A DNA stretch of 64,000 nucleotides from JAJDUF01 sp965214295 (GTDB lineage Bacteria; Chloroflexota; UBA11872; UBA12225; JAJDUF01), in assembly GCA_965214295.1 (NCBI GenBank), contig OZ243944.1, positions 4,030,001-4,094,000 of the forward strand. Reading direction: 5' to 3'. This document shows, piece by piece, positions 32,368-41,050 of the stretch (within the stretch, counting starts at the first letter, position 1; each line of letters begins with the position of its first letter). Below the pieces are notes generated by a model, which had not been told where the DNA came from, made no database searches, and saw only the letters and a program-made list of their open reading frames with translations. Made by a program: the position numbers and the translations under genes.

Positions 32368-33438
32368 ATGAAGGTCCTCTTCTTCTGGGGTGGTCCCGGC
32401 AATATGGACCGTCAGTTCGGGAACCCCTATGCTCGGCTGCTCGCCGCGGCGCTGAAGCGGCACGGCGTCACGCTGGCAGTGGCCCAGACGCTGAACCTCT
32501 GGGACCATGTATTTCGGAGCGACATCCAGGCGCTGCACTTCAATTGGATCGCGCCGCACTACGCGGCCGAAGTCGATACCTTACGCGCGGCGCTGCGGGA
32601 ATTCGTCAGCTTCGTCGCGGCGCTGATTGTCGCGCGTCTGCGGGGCTATCGGATCGTGTGGACGATGCACAACCTGTATCCCCACGAGATGGACTACCCC
32701 TGGATTGACCGCGCCATCCGCTTGCTCATGTGCCGGTTGGCTCATGCGGTGATCGTGCATTGTCGGCATGCGGCGACGCTGCTGGACCAACACTTCGGGC
32801 GCACACACGGGGTCCATATCATCCCCCATGGGGAGTTCATCACCCCATACCGCAACACGATCAGCCCGGAGGCAGCCCGCGATTCCCTGGGGCTGGCCGC
32901 GGACGATTTCGTTTACCTTTTCGTCGGCAATATCCGCGCCTACAAAGGGGTGGCCCCGCTCATCGACACGTTCACGACTCTCGACGCGGCAGACGCGCGT
33001 CTGCTGATTGCCGGGCGGATCCACCGGACCTACCACGAGGGACTCCCGGCCAGTGCCACCGAGGACAGCCGGGTGGTGCTGCGGGTGAGGTCGTATGATG
33101 ACCCCATCCCGGCTGATGACATGCAGATTTACCTCAACGCCAGCGACGTGGTAGTCCTGCCGTTCCTCGACACGCTCACCTCCGGCTCCGCGATCCTGGC
33201 GCTGGGCTTCGGCCGGCCGGTGATTGCGCCGGCAGTGGGCTGCCTGCCGGAGCTGCTGCGCGGTCACGGCTGCGGCATCGTCTACGAACCGCACGGTGAA
33301 CATGGCTTGTTGCACGCGCTTCGGCTGGCGCGCACGCTCGACCTGCGCCGTGCCAGGGAACACGCGCGACGGCGCGCGGAAGACTTGGGTTGGGACGGCA
33401 TCGCCCGCCTGACTCTCGCTGCCTACGGCATTGCCTAA
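32368..33438 (+). CDS. family 4-type glycosyltransferase
   Basis: 356 aa; ATG at 32368 behind AAGGAGGAACGAC. A GT-B fold is visible: MKVLFFWGGPGNMDRQFGNPYARLL, then HFNWIAPHY, YRIVWTMHNLYPHE, IIPHGEF, and the C-terminal domain YLFVGNIRAYKGVAPLIDTFTTL, then DVVVLPFLDTLTSGSAILALGFGRPVIAPAVGCLPELL (with the acceptor-binding and nucleotide-sugar motif). Retaining family GT4-like enzymes add sugars to glycans, lipids or small molecules in the cytoplasm or at the membrane. No hydrophobic anchor. The gene starts 68 bp after the palindromic element at 32118-32300 and is not obviously in an operon. Confidence 0.82.
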   Translation: MKVLFFWGGPGNMDRQFGNPYARLLAAALKRHGVTLAVAQTLNLWDHVFRSDIQALHFNWIAPHYAAEVDTLRAALREFVSFVAALIVARLRGYRIVWTMHNLYPHEMDYPWIDRAIRLLMCRLAHAVIVHCRHAATLLDQHFGRTHGVHIIPHGEFITPYRNTISPEAARDSLGLAADDFVYLFVGNIRAYKGVAPLIDTFTTLDAADARLLIAGRIHRTYHEGLPASATEDSRVVLRVRSYDDPIPADDMQIYLNASDVVVLPFLDTLTSGSAILALGFGRPVIAPAVGCLPELLRGHGCGIVYEPHGEHGLLHALRLARTLDLRRAREHARRRAEDLGWDGIARLTLAAYGIA

Positions 33439-33681
33439 TGAGCTTACAAGACCTACCCGCTGGGAGATGGTCGGGGTGAGGGCAGCCGGGGTGGAGATGC
33501 AGACCTACCCCACCCCCCTCCTTGATAGGGAAGGGGGCTACGGGCCGCTCCAATGACTCCCTTTCCCTGGAGGGAAGGGGCCGGGGGTTAGGGCGAAAAA
33601 CCTGCCCTGTGTCAGGGGACAGGGTGGGGGTGAGGTGAGAAGGCTCCGGCCGCCGAACATGCCGTCTGAGGGGATACGGGA
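33439..33681. repeat. intergenic Type A repeats
   Basis: Two Type A units in opposite orientation: CCTACCCCACCCCCCTCC..GATAGGGAAGGGGG (about 33505-33538) and CTCCCTTTCCCTGGAGGGAAGGGGCCGGGGGTTAG (about 33556-33590). The remainder shows no gene. Confidence 0.55.
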
Positions 33682-34710
33682 ATGGAGTATGTGAATCTAG
33701 GAACGGCTGGGGTCAAGGTGTCGCGGCTCTGCTTGGGCTGTGCCTACTTCGGCGCCTTGCTCGACGCCGACGAGGCGCAACGGCTGGTCGGCACAGCCCT
33801 TGAGGTGGGGATCAACTTCTTCGACGCCGCCAACGCCTACAGTCTCGGCCGCTGCGAGGAGCTCCTCGGGCGGGCGGTGACCGGGCAGCGCGATCAGGTG
33901 GTGCTGGCGACCAAAGTCGGGCGGCAGATGGACTACGGTCCCAATGACTGGGGTCACAGCCGCTATCATATCATGTCCGCGGTCGAGGCGAGCTTGCGCC
34001 GGCTGGGCACCGACTACATTGACCTCTACCAGCTCCATCTCCACGACCCGACTACGCCGCTGGAGGAGACGCTGCGTGCGCTCGACGACCTGCGGCGGCA
34101 GGGCAAAGTGCGCTATTTCGGCACCTCCAACTTCCCGGCCTGGCGGTTGTGCCAGGGCCTCTGGACGAGCGACCGACAGGGGTTTGCCGCGTTTGTCTCG
34201 GAGGCGCCGGCCTACAGCCTGTTCAACCGCGAGGTCGAGGGGGAGGTGCTCCCGTTCTGCCGGGCCTATGGCTTGGGGGTGGTATGCTACAGCCCGATCG
34301 GTGGTGGCTGGCTCAGTGGCAAGTATCGCCGCGGCCAGCTCATGCCCCCCGACTCGCGGTTTGCCCGGCGCGGCACCCTCGTAGACCCGGCGGAGCACGC
34401 GCGCGCGTTCGATGTGTTGGAAGGGCTGGAAGCGCTGGCTCAGGCCAAGCAGCTTTCCTTGAGCCAGCTGGCCCTCGGGTGGCTGCTGGCCCAGCCCGGA
34501 GTCACGGCTGCCAACTTCGGCCCACGCACACCCGACCAGCTACACGAGGACTTGGGTGCGGTGTCGGTGGAGCTGACCGACGAGGATCTCGCCGCCATTG
34601 ATGAGATCGTGCCCCCGGGCAGTCAGGTGCTCTCGCGCGTGCCGGCCCCGGGCGGCATTGTCATTGCCGACCCGATCCCGCCCAGCGGCATGACGAGCAC
34701 GCCGCGGTAA
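33682..34710 (+). CDS. aldo/keto reductase
   Basis: 342 aa, typical of the AKR fold. The catalytic tetrad can be read: D48 and Y53 in FFDAANAYSLGR, K78 in VVLATKVGRQ, H119 in LYQLHLHDP. The NADP-binding C terminus is VTAANFGPRTPDQLHEDL. Sequence layout (GxxVSRLCLGCAYFG start, GTDYIDLYQLH) is that of the YajO/voltage-gated-K-beta-like AKR group. It would reduce carbonyls of sugars or other small molecules with NADPH. It lies 60 bp upstream of zwf, which could supply NADPH, though linkage may be coincidental. Confidence 0.88.
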   Translation: MEYVNLGTAGVKVSRLCLGCAYFGALLDADEAQRLVGTALEVGINFFDAANAYSLGRCEELLGRAVTGQRDQVVLATKVGRQMDYGPNDWGHSRYHIMSAVEASLRRLGTDYIDLYQLHLHDPTTPLEETLRALDDLRRQGKVRYFGTSNFPAWRLCQGLWTSDRQGFAAFVSEAPAYSLFNREVEGEVLPFCRAYGLGVVCYSPIGGGWLSGKYRRGQLMPPDSRFARRGTLVDPAEHARAFDVLEGLEALAQAKQLSLSQLALGWLLAQPGVTAANFGPRTPDQLHEDLGAVSVELTDEDLAAIDEIVPPGSQVLSRVPAPGGIVIADPIPPSGMTSTPR

Positions 34711-34769
34711 CGACGGGGAGGGCGGCGGTGCGGCGGGAGGCGCAGCATGGCCCGCCGCCGGAGGCAAGC

Positions 34770-36284
34770 ATGGTTGAGGCAACCGGGAGACTCGCGCCGC
34801 CGTGTGTGCTGGTCATCTTTGGCGCCGCCGGGGACCTCACGAAACGCCTGCTCTTGCCGACGGTCGTGAACCTCGTCAAGCACGGCCTGGTCGGCCGGCG
34901 CTTGGCCATCGTCGGTGTGACGCGCCGGCCGTGGACGCACGACGACTTTCGGGAGGTGATGGCCGAGGCGGTGCGGACCTTCAACGTCGGTGATTTCGAC
35001 CCGGCGGTTCCGGAAGCCCTGCTGCCACGCCTCTATCACGTGCGCGGCGACGTCAACGATCCTGCCACGTACACCGGCCTCCGCACGCTGCTGGCGGAGA
35101 TTGACGCCGAATGGGAGACGGCGGGCAACTACATCTACTACTTGGCCGTCCCGCCGGCCGCGTTCGAGACCATCGTGGACCACCTGGGTCAAGCGGAGCT
35201 GGCCGCAGCCGCGCCGGGGGCCGCCGGCTGGCGTCGGATCATCGTGGAGAAGCCGTTCGGTCACGATTTGGACTCCGCGCAGGCGCTCGTCACCCGGATG
35301 GGCCAGGTCTTCGACGAAGAGCAGATTTACCGGATTGACCACTACCTCGGCAAGGAGACGGTCCAGAACATCCTGGTCTTCCGCCTTGGCAACGGCATTT
35401 TCGAGCCGGTGTGGAACCGGCGCTACATAGACAACGTGGAGATCACGGTTGCCGAAAGTCTCGGGGTCGAGGGCCGGGGCGGCTACTACGAGACGGCCGG
35501 GGCGCTCCGCGACATGGTTCAGAACCATCTCTTCCAGCTACTGACGCTCATTGCCATGGAGCCGCCGGCCGCGTTCGATCCGTCCTCGGTTCGCAACGAG
35601 AAGGTCAAGGTGCTGAAAGCCGTCCGGCCCATGACCCCGGAGCAGGTGCTCCAACAGACCGTGCGGGGGCAGTACGGAGTTGGCACGATTGACGGCGCGG
35701 TCGTACCCGGCTATCAACAAGAGCCTGATGTGTCCCCGACCTCGTGGACCGAGACCTATGCGGCGCTGGAGCTTTCGATTGACAACTGGCGCTGGGCCGG
35801 CGTGCCCTTTTACCTCCGTTCGGGGAAGCGACTGACCAAGCGCGATACGCAGATTGTCATTACCTTCCGGCGCGCGCCGCTGCGTCTCTTCGCCGATACG
35901 GCGGTGCATGATCTGGAGCCGAACGTTTTGGTCATCCACGTCCAGCCCGACGAGAAGATCACGCTGCGTATTCAGGCCAAGCGGCCGGGGACGACGGTGA
36001 CGGTGGTGCCGGTGCAGATGGAGTTTCGGTATGAGACCTTGGGGGAGGCCTCACCCAGCACGGGCTACGAGACGCTGCTGTACGACTGTATGAACGGTGA
36101 CTCGACGCTCTACAACCGCGCCGATATGGTGGAGGCGTCGTGGGCGGTGGTGGCGCCGATTCTCGACGTGTGGAAGGCCCTGCCCCCGCGCGACTTTCCC
36201 AACTATACGGCCGGCTCGTGGGGGCCGGCCGCCGCCGACATGCTGCTGCAGCGCAGCAACCGGGCTTGGCATTCCGTCGGATAG
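34770..36284 (+). CDS. zwf: glucose-6-phosphate 1-dehydrogenase
   Basis: 504 aa from ATG 34770, chosen for the GGAGG seven bases upstream. The N-terminal NADP-binding motif is VIFGAAGDLTKRLLLPTVVNL (residues 16-36) and the active-site signature RIDHYLGKE spans residues 188-196. Other family blocks: NRRYIDNVEITVAESLG, RDMVQNHLFQLLTLIAMEPP, WAGVPFYLRSGKRL and YETLLYDCMNGDSTLYNRADMVE. It oxidises glucose 6-phosphate to 6-phosphogluconolactone, the first step of the oxidative pentose phosphate pathway. Pgl and Gnd are not in the window. The preceding aldo/keto reductase gene ends 59 bp upstream. Confidence 0.95.
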   Translation: MVEATGRLAPPCVLVIFGAAGDLTKRLLLPTVVNLVKHGLVGRRLAIVGVTRRPWTHDDFREVMAEAVRTFNVGDFDPAVPEALLPRLYHVRGDVNDPATYTGLRTLLAEIDAEWETAGNYIYYLAVPPAAFETIVDHLGQAELAAAAPGAAGWRRIIVEKPFGHDLDSAQALVTRMGQVFDEEQIYRIDHYLGKETVQNILVFRLGNGIFEPVWNRRYIDNVEITVAESLGVEGRGGYYETAGALRDMVQNHLFQLLTLIAMEPPAAFDPSSVRNEKVKVLKAVRPMTPEQVLQQTVRGQYGVGTIDGAVVPGYQQEPDVSPTSWTETYAALELSIDNWRWAGVPFYLRSGKRLTKRDTQIVITFRRAPLRLFADTAVHDLEPNVLVIHVQPDEKITLRIQAKRPGTTVTVVPVQMEFRYETLGEASPSTGYETLLYDCMNGDSTLYNRADMVEASWAVVAPILDVWKALPPRDFPNYTAGSWGPAAADMLLQRSNRAWHSVG

Positions 36285-36302
36285 CGGCCGGGAGAAAGAG
36301 CG

Positions 36303-36410
36303 ATGCTCACGCGCATCGAGATTAGCGGGTTCAAGTCCTTCGAAGACTTCGGCATGGACGTTGGCCCCCTGACCGTGATCCTGGGCAGCTATCGTCGGCA
36401 AGGATTGTGA
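36303..36410 (+). pseudogene. 5' stump of an AAA/ABC-type ATPase gene
   Basis: A 35-codon frame starting 19 bp after zwf encodes MLTRIEISGFKSFEDFGMDV, then GPLTVILGS, the hallmark beginning of RecF/SMC-like ATPases (AAA_21 group), which continues with a Walker A lysine. Here it turns into YRRQGL and a stop just where the P-loop should come. The rest of the gene is absent: folE2 begins 80 bp later. Confidence 0.6.
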
Positions 36411-36489
36411 AAGCGGGTTGCGCCATGCTACAGTCCCGTCTAACCGAAATTTCGCCGGGATACGTTCTCCATACGGCACGAGAATCACG

Positions 36490-37347
36490 ATGCAAGACGT
36501 ACAAGCACAGCCCGACGCGCGACAAGTCGCCGTTCAACGTGTTGGAATCAAGGACCTCCACCTACCGATCCGGGTGCTCCAGCGGGACGGGCATACCCAG
36601 CCGGTCACCGCCACGGTTGCCCTGAGTGTGGACCTGTCGCCGCACGACAAGGGGACCCACATGAGTCGTTTTGTCGAGCTGCTGGAGGAGTGGCGGGGGC
36701 AGGCGTGGTCGGCACCGGCTATCGAGCGCTTGCTGGCCGACGCGCGCCGCCGACTGGAGGCCCACAGCGCCTATGTAGACGTGCGTTTTCAGCTCTTCCT
36801 GGACAAGGAGTCGCCCGTGACCGGACAGCGCAGTGCCATGCCTTATGCCTGCCGGTTCACGGGCAGTCTGACGACGGCGGGTTTCGATATTATCATCGGG
36901 GTTGAGGTGCCGATGACGACGCTCTGCCCGTGCAGCAAAGAAATCTCCGCAGTCGGCGCCCATAGCCAGCGGTCTTGGCTGCGGATCAAGGCACGGCCGG
37001 TACCGGGCGCGCCGCTCTGGCCGGAGGACCTCATCAGCGACTTGGAGAGGCATGGGAGTTGTGAGGTGTACCCGTTGCTCAAGCGGCCGGACGAAAAGTA
37101 CGTGACCGAGCGCGCGTACCACAACCCCAAGTTCGTCGAGGACGTACTACGCGACGCCGTCGTCGCGTTGCGGCAGGCGCCGGACATCGCCTGGTTTGCG
37201 GCGGAATGCGAGGCCGCCGAGTCGATTCACGCCCACAATGCCTTCGCCTACCAGCAAGAGACGCTCCGCAGCAGCACCGAGACGGCCGCCTTCCATCGCA
37301 ACGGCACAGTGGTCTCTGCGGCGACCGACACCGTGGCCGTGCCCTGA
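36490..37347 (+). CDS. folE2: GTP cyclohydrolase FolE2 (type IB)
   Basis: 285 aa from ATG 36490. The family signature LCPCSKEISAVGAHSQRS contains the zinc/nucleophile cysteine pair C146 and C148; further family blocks are VAVQRVGIKDLHLPIRV at the start, FQLFLDKESPVTGQRSAMPYACRF and EVYPLLKRPDEKYVTERAYHNPKFVEDVLRD. FolE2 converts GTP to dihydroneopterin triphosphate, the first step of folate (and in many bacteria queuosine) synthesis, and can work with metals other than zinc. No other folate gene is close. A few bacteria put folE2 under zinc control; I find no recognisable Zur site. A remnant ATPase gene precedes it. Confidence 0.93.
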   Translation: MQDVQAQPDARQVAVQRVGIKDLHLPIRVLQRDGHTQPVTATVALSVDLSPHDKGTHMSRFVELLEEWRGQAWSAPAIERLLADARRRLEAHSAYVDVRFQLFLDKESPVTGQRSAMPYACRFTGSLTTAGFDIIIGVEVPMTTLCPCSKEISAVGAHSQRSWLRIKARPVPGAPLWPEDLISDLERHGSCEVYPLLKRPDEKYVTERAYHNPKFVEDVLRDAVVALRQAPDIAWFAAECEAAESIHAHNAFAYQQETLRSSTETAAFHRNGTVVSAATDTVAVP

Positions 37348-37381
37348 CGGAGCTACCACGCCGCTCCGCTGCCGGTCGCTA

Positions 37382-37819
37382 TCAGCCGCCGCCCTGCTCC
37401 GAGCCGCTGCCGTGCTCGCCAGATGCCGTCGAGGCACCGACTTCGGGGTGAGCGCTCCAGGAGGCGAAGGATTGGCCGGTCGCCTGGAGGGTGATGTCAG
37501 CGACCTGACCGGGCGCCAAGTCAACCGGAGCTGTCGGGCCTAACTCGACCCCGTTCGAGAGATGCACCTCCACTCGCACCCGGTTGAGCGTGGCGCCGGT
37601 GGTGTTCTCCACCCGGCCCGTGAAGGCGTTGGCGGCCGCGTCATACGACAGGACTAGCCGGGCGCCGGCCCGCACCTGGTCAAACGTCTCGTTCAGCGTG
37701 AGCCGAGTCCCGGACTCTTCACTGCCCTCTCCCACCGCCGAGCCGCTGCCAAGGCAACCGGTGAGGGCGAGGACCAAGAGGACGCCGATCACCGCGGGGA
37801 TTGTCGAGAGAGGCCGCAC
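37382..37819 (-). CDS. FxLYD-like lipoprotein
   Basis: 145 aa. N-terminal signal with lipobox LALTGC (C22). The linker contains a Gly/Glu/Ser stretch, and the C-terminal half is a beta-sandwich-like segment: RLVLSYDAAANAFTGRVENTTGATLNRVRVEVHLSNGVELGP, then PVDLAPGQVADITLQATGQSF. This is the layout of FxLYD-type domains, beta-sandwich modules often placed on the outer face. The tail is Gly/Ser-rich. It converges with folE2 (gap 34 bp). Function unknown; an envelope-associated binding or structural protein is plausible. Confidence 0.7.
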   Translation of the reverse strand: MRPLSTIPAVIGVLLVLALTGCLGSGSAVGEGSEESGTRLTLNETFDQVRAGARLVLSYDAAANAFTGRVENTTGATLNRVRVEVHLSNGVELGPTAPVDLAPGQVADITLQATGQSFASWSAHPEVGASTASGEHGSGSEQGGG

Positions 37820-38077
37820 TAAGTGCTCCTTTCAAGCCACGCTGCATATGGTACCAGGCTTAAGCCGGGATTCCCCGTTTCGACTATCCCGCGCCGCTGG
37901 CGGGATGCCACCAGCTCAGGCGCATTCCCGGAAGCTGAGGGCCTCAGCGAGGGGTGTATCATAGTGCGCGGGGACCGCTGAGTCGGCAACGCCGGCAGCC
38001 ATCTACGGTGCCGTGTGGAGGGCTGCCGAACGTGCGGCCCACGTGCCTGGGAAATCGAGTCTGAGGGGAGCGATTGC
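37820..38077. other. intergenic region between divergent genes
   Basis: 258 bp separating a minus-strand lipoprotein and a plus-strand Gfo/Idh/MocA gene. A weak inverted repeat (TAAGCCGGGATTCCCC/GCGGGATGCC near 37862-37910) is the only structure I see. It probably contains both promoters, but no -35/-10 pair stands out. Confidence 0.4.
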
Positions 38078-39088
38078 ATGGTGAAGCACTACGGCTGGGG
38101 CATCATTGGCTGTGGAGTGATTGCCCCCAGCCACATCAGCGGCGTGCGCGAGAATGCTGCTCGTGCGGAGGTCGTCGGGCTTTATGACCTGATCCTGGAC
38201 CGGGCCAAGGAGCGCCAGGCGGAGCTGGACATCCCGTTTGCCACGGATGATATTGACGCCTTTCTGGCGCGGGACGACATAGACGTGGTGAGCATCTGCA
38301 CGCCTAGCGGTGCTCACAGCGACGGGGTGATTGCGGCAGTGCAGGCCGGCAAGCATGTCCTCTGCGAGAAGCCGCTCGGCATCACGCACGAGCAGCTCGA
38401 CGCTGCCATCGCGGCGGCGGCGCAGGCCGGAGTAAAGCTCGGCTGCGTGTTTCAGCGCCGTACCGAGCCGGTCAACCGGCAGCTCCGGCAGCTGCTCCAG
38501 GATGGCAAGCTCGGCAAGATCGTGTTTGCCGACCTCGTCGGCAAGGACTATCGCGCCCCGGAGTATTACCGGAGCGCCGGCTGGCGGGGAACGATCCGCT
38601 TCGACCGGGGCTGTCTGATGAATCAGGGGGTCCACTACCTGGACCTGCTGCTCTGGCTAATGGGAGAGCCGGTCGTCGAGGTCGCCGGGTTCTGGGATAC
38701 GCTCCGACACGACATCGAGGCCGAGGATACGCTCGCGGCTACCCTGCGCTTTGCCAGCGGCGCGCTCGCAACGGTGTCGTACACAACGTCGCTCTCGCGT
38801 CGCGGCGTGCCCTCGCACATCGGCATTCACGGGACGAACGGCAACATTATCCTCGGCGGCCAGCGCGAGGCGCCGCTGGTCGAGATCGGCGGCGAGCCGG
38901 TGCCGCTGGCGGACGGGGCGGGGCAGCCGGTTGGCCACGCGGTACACGTCGCCGACCTGATCCAGGCCATTGACGAGGAGCGCGAGCCGGGGATCACGGG
39001 CGAATCGGGACGCCGGGCCGTAGACGTGGCGCTCGCCATCTATGAGGCCTCGGACACCCGCTCCGTGGTGCGGCTCCCGGCGCGTTGA
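38078..39088 (+). CDS. Gfo/Idh/MocA family oxidoreductase
   Basis: 336 aa from ATG 38078 (Shine-Dalgarno GAGGGGAG). NAD-binding start YGWGIIGCGVIAPSHISGV, then DIDVVSICTPSGAHSDGVIAAVQAGKHVLCEKPLGITHEQLD, EKP intact. The C-terminal domain includes GCVFQRRTEPVNRQLRQLLQDGKLG, the catalytic region RGCLMNQGVHYLDLLLWLMG (conserved NQ-x-x-H-x-x-D) and terminal EASDTRSVVRLP. It is the best-formed member in the window and is most like inositol or sugar dehydrogenases (or UDP-GlcNAc 3-dehydrogenase-like proteins). It is monocistronic, converging with the minus-strand membrane gene. Confidence 0.88.
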   Translation: MVKHYGWGIIGCGVIAPSHISGVRENAARAEVVGLYDLILDRAKERQAELDIPFATDDIDAFLARDDIDVVSICTPSGAHSDGVIAAVQAGKHVLCEKPLGITHEQLDAAIAAAAQAGVKLGCVFQRRTEPVNRQLRQLLQDGKLGKIVFADLVGKDYRAPEYYRSAGWRGTIRFDRGCLMNQGVHYLDLLLWLMGEPVVEVAGFWDTLRHDIEAEDTLAATLRFASGALATVSYTTSLSRRGVPSHIGIHGTNGNIILGGQREAPLVEIGGEPVPLADGAGQPVGHAVHVADLIQAIDEEREPGITGESGRRAVDVALAIYEASDTRSVVRLPAR

Positions 39089-39133
39089 CGACCGGGCCGC
39101 CGCCCGGTCGGCCGGCGCCGGGAAGGCGGTGGC

Positions 39134-41050
39134 TCAGGGCAGCGGGTAGCCTTCCGGAACGATGGAAAGCTGCCACCCGCTGACTTGTCGGACGTCTGCC
39201 CACCGGAAGCCACGACTCGTGAAGGTGGCCACGTCGCGTATCCAGCGCCGGTGGCGACCGTCATAGACGTAGATTTGGCCGAACGGATCGCGCACGAGAT
39301 CGCCGGGGGCGAGCACGAGCGGCTCGAATGGTGGCGGCTGCACTTCCCACAGGGTCAGCGTGTCCCCGGCGGCGACCTGTCTCAGGAGGGGAGAGGCATG
39401 CGGCGGCTTGCCGCGGCCCGGACGGTACAGGACAAACCGGACACCAAGCCCTTCGAGCAGCTCGCTTTGGCGTTGCTGTGTCGCCGGCTCGACAAAGAAC
39501 TGCCGACGCAGCAGCTTCGCGTGGCCCCGCAGCTCGGTCAGCCAGCCAGCGACGATACGCTTGTTTGTCGCCGTCAGGATGATGTGATCGAGCCGCTCGT
39601 CGTTGCCGAACGCGAGATCGGCGGGCGAGCCGCGCCGGTGAAGCTCGGCAATGACGGCAGCATCCGCCCCGGATAGCCCCGGGCCGCTCGCGTTCACGTC
39701 GTGGTGTACGGCTGCGGCGTAAGCGCCGATGGTGGGCACACCGGCGAGCAGCGCCAGACTCACGACGACCAGGTGGCTGCGGCGGGACAGGAGGCCGGCC
39801 AAGCCTACGGAAAGCAGATCGGCGGTGAGCAAGGCCAGCGGCAGGACGGCGAGCGTCGCCATATCGAGGGGACGCACGGCGGAGTAGCCCAGTGGGACGG
39901 CGAGGAGGAAGACGCCGCAGAGCGCCCAGCAGTAGAGTAGCGCTGCGGTGTGTGGATGCAGCCGTGTGGGGGCACCGGCGAGACGCGCGACAGCCCACGC
40001 CAGACCACCGGCAGCCGCAGTGCCCGAGGTCAGCAGCACAAACCCTGGCGGCACCAAGAAATCCTGGGGATTTCCCCCGAGGGGATGCCCCCAGAGGTAC
40101 GCCCACGCCGGCTCGGTTTGCGGCAGGTCCAGGTACCAGCGGTACACCGGCCAGGCCAAGCCGAGTACCAGGGGGATGCCAACGATGAGCCGGAGTCGCC
40201 GTCTTCCCGTCGTCGCGCCGGAGCCAGCCGCCACGAGCACGGCCAGGATGGTGGCCGGCGCTGCGACGTGGAAGGTGGCCGGGGCAAGCGGCTGGGCGGC
40301 GGCGAGCGCGACGCCAGCGCCCAGCCAGTTGATGACGGCAGCGCGCCACGAGCCGGCACGCAAAGCTCTAGTGGTACACGCGAGCAGCACGGCCTGAGTG
40401 GCCATAACTGCGAGCCGCTCCGGCGCAACCCAGGTGTCCACGACGGGACTGCCGAAAGCGGTACCCTGCTTCAGCGCGTCGAGCGGCGCACTCCAGAACT
40501 GTCGATAGAACCACGGGCGGTCAACGAAGTCGAGCGCGACGCCGGCAAAATGCAGCCAGCGCCAGCCGCCACCGAGCACAATCAAGACGGCAGCGATGGC
40601 GCGCGTGCGACCGTCCGGCAGAGTCGCCCGCAGTAAAACTCTCAGCCCCAGGATCAGTACGGCTGCCAACAGGATGGTAACGGTGGCCCAGACGAGGTGC
40701 GGTGCAGCGGGTTCGAGACCGCGCCGCACCTGCGCTAAGACCCACCACCAGGGGTGAAAGAGCGTGGGATGTTGGGGCAGGGGTGAGGCGCGGTTGGTGG
40801 CAAGGGGTGAGCGGGAGAGATCGTAGCTCCACGCCAGCCGGATGGCGCCGGCTTCACCGATGAGGCTCGGAAGACGGGTGAGGGGGGGCTGGTCCGGCGA
40901 GGCGAGACGATCCGCGACGACCGGGAACAGGGCCGCCGTGGCGAGCACCAGCCAGAGCGCGAGGTACAGCGACCAGTGGTCACTGATACGGGGCGGGAGG
41001 CGGTCGAGACGGGCAGCCCCGGCGCCACCGGGCGGCTCACCTGGTGGCAT
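39134..41050 (-). CDS. large polytopic membrane protein (glycosyltransferase-like), downstream of pair
   Basis: 638 aa. The start ATG (41050) overlaps the end of the upstream gene by 14 bp. Some ten or eleven hydrophobic helices (residues about 20-45, 100-125, 135-175, 210-235, 240-275, 285-310, 335-355, 370-390, 400-440) precede a soluble C-terminal domain of about 190 residues (ADLAFGNDERLDHIILTATNKRIVAGW, then LLEGLGVRFVLYRPGRG, ending LVRDPFGQIYVYDGRHRRWI). This arrangement, polytopic membrane part with an extracytoplasmic C-terminal domain, is typical of membrane glycosyltransferases of the GT-C superfamily. The upstream gene has a similar plan, so the two may form a hetero-oligomer. I cannot name the family. 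Confidence 0.6.
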   Translation of the reverse strand: MPPGEPPGGAGAARLDRLPPRISDHWSLYLALWLVLATAALFPVVADRLASPDQPPLTRLPSLIGEAGAIRLAWSYDLSRSPLATNRASPLPQHPTLFHPWWWVLAQVRRGLEPAAPHLVWATVTILLAAVLILGLRVLLRATLPDGRTRAIAAVLIVLGGGWRWLHFAGVALDFVDRPWFYRQFWSAPLDALKQGTAFGSPVVDTWVAPERLAVMATQAVLLACTTRALRAGSWRAAVINWLGAGVALAAAQPLAPATFHVAAPATILAVLVAAGSGATTGRRRLRLIVGIPLVLGLAWPVYRWYLDLPQTEPAWAYLWGHPLGGNPQDFLVPPGFVLLTSGTAAAGGLAWAVARLAGAPTRLHPHTAALLYCWALCGVFLLAVPLGYSAVRPLDMATLAVLPLALLTADLLSVGLAGLLSRRSHLVVVSLALLAGVPTIGAYAAAVHHDVNASGPGLSGADAAVIAELHRRGSPADLAFGNDERLDHIILTATNKRIVAGWLTELRGHAKLLRRQFFVEPATQQRQSELLEGLGVRFVLYRPGRGKPPHASPLLRQVAAGDTLTLWEVQPPPFEPLVLAPGDLVRDPFGQIYVYDGRHRRWIRDVATFTSRGFRWADVRQVSGWQLSIVPEGYPLP

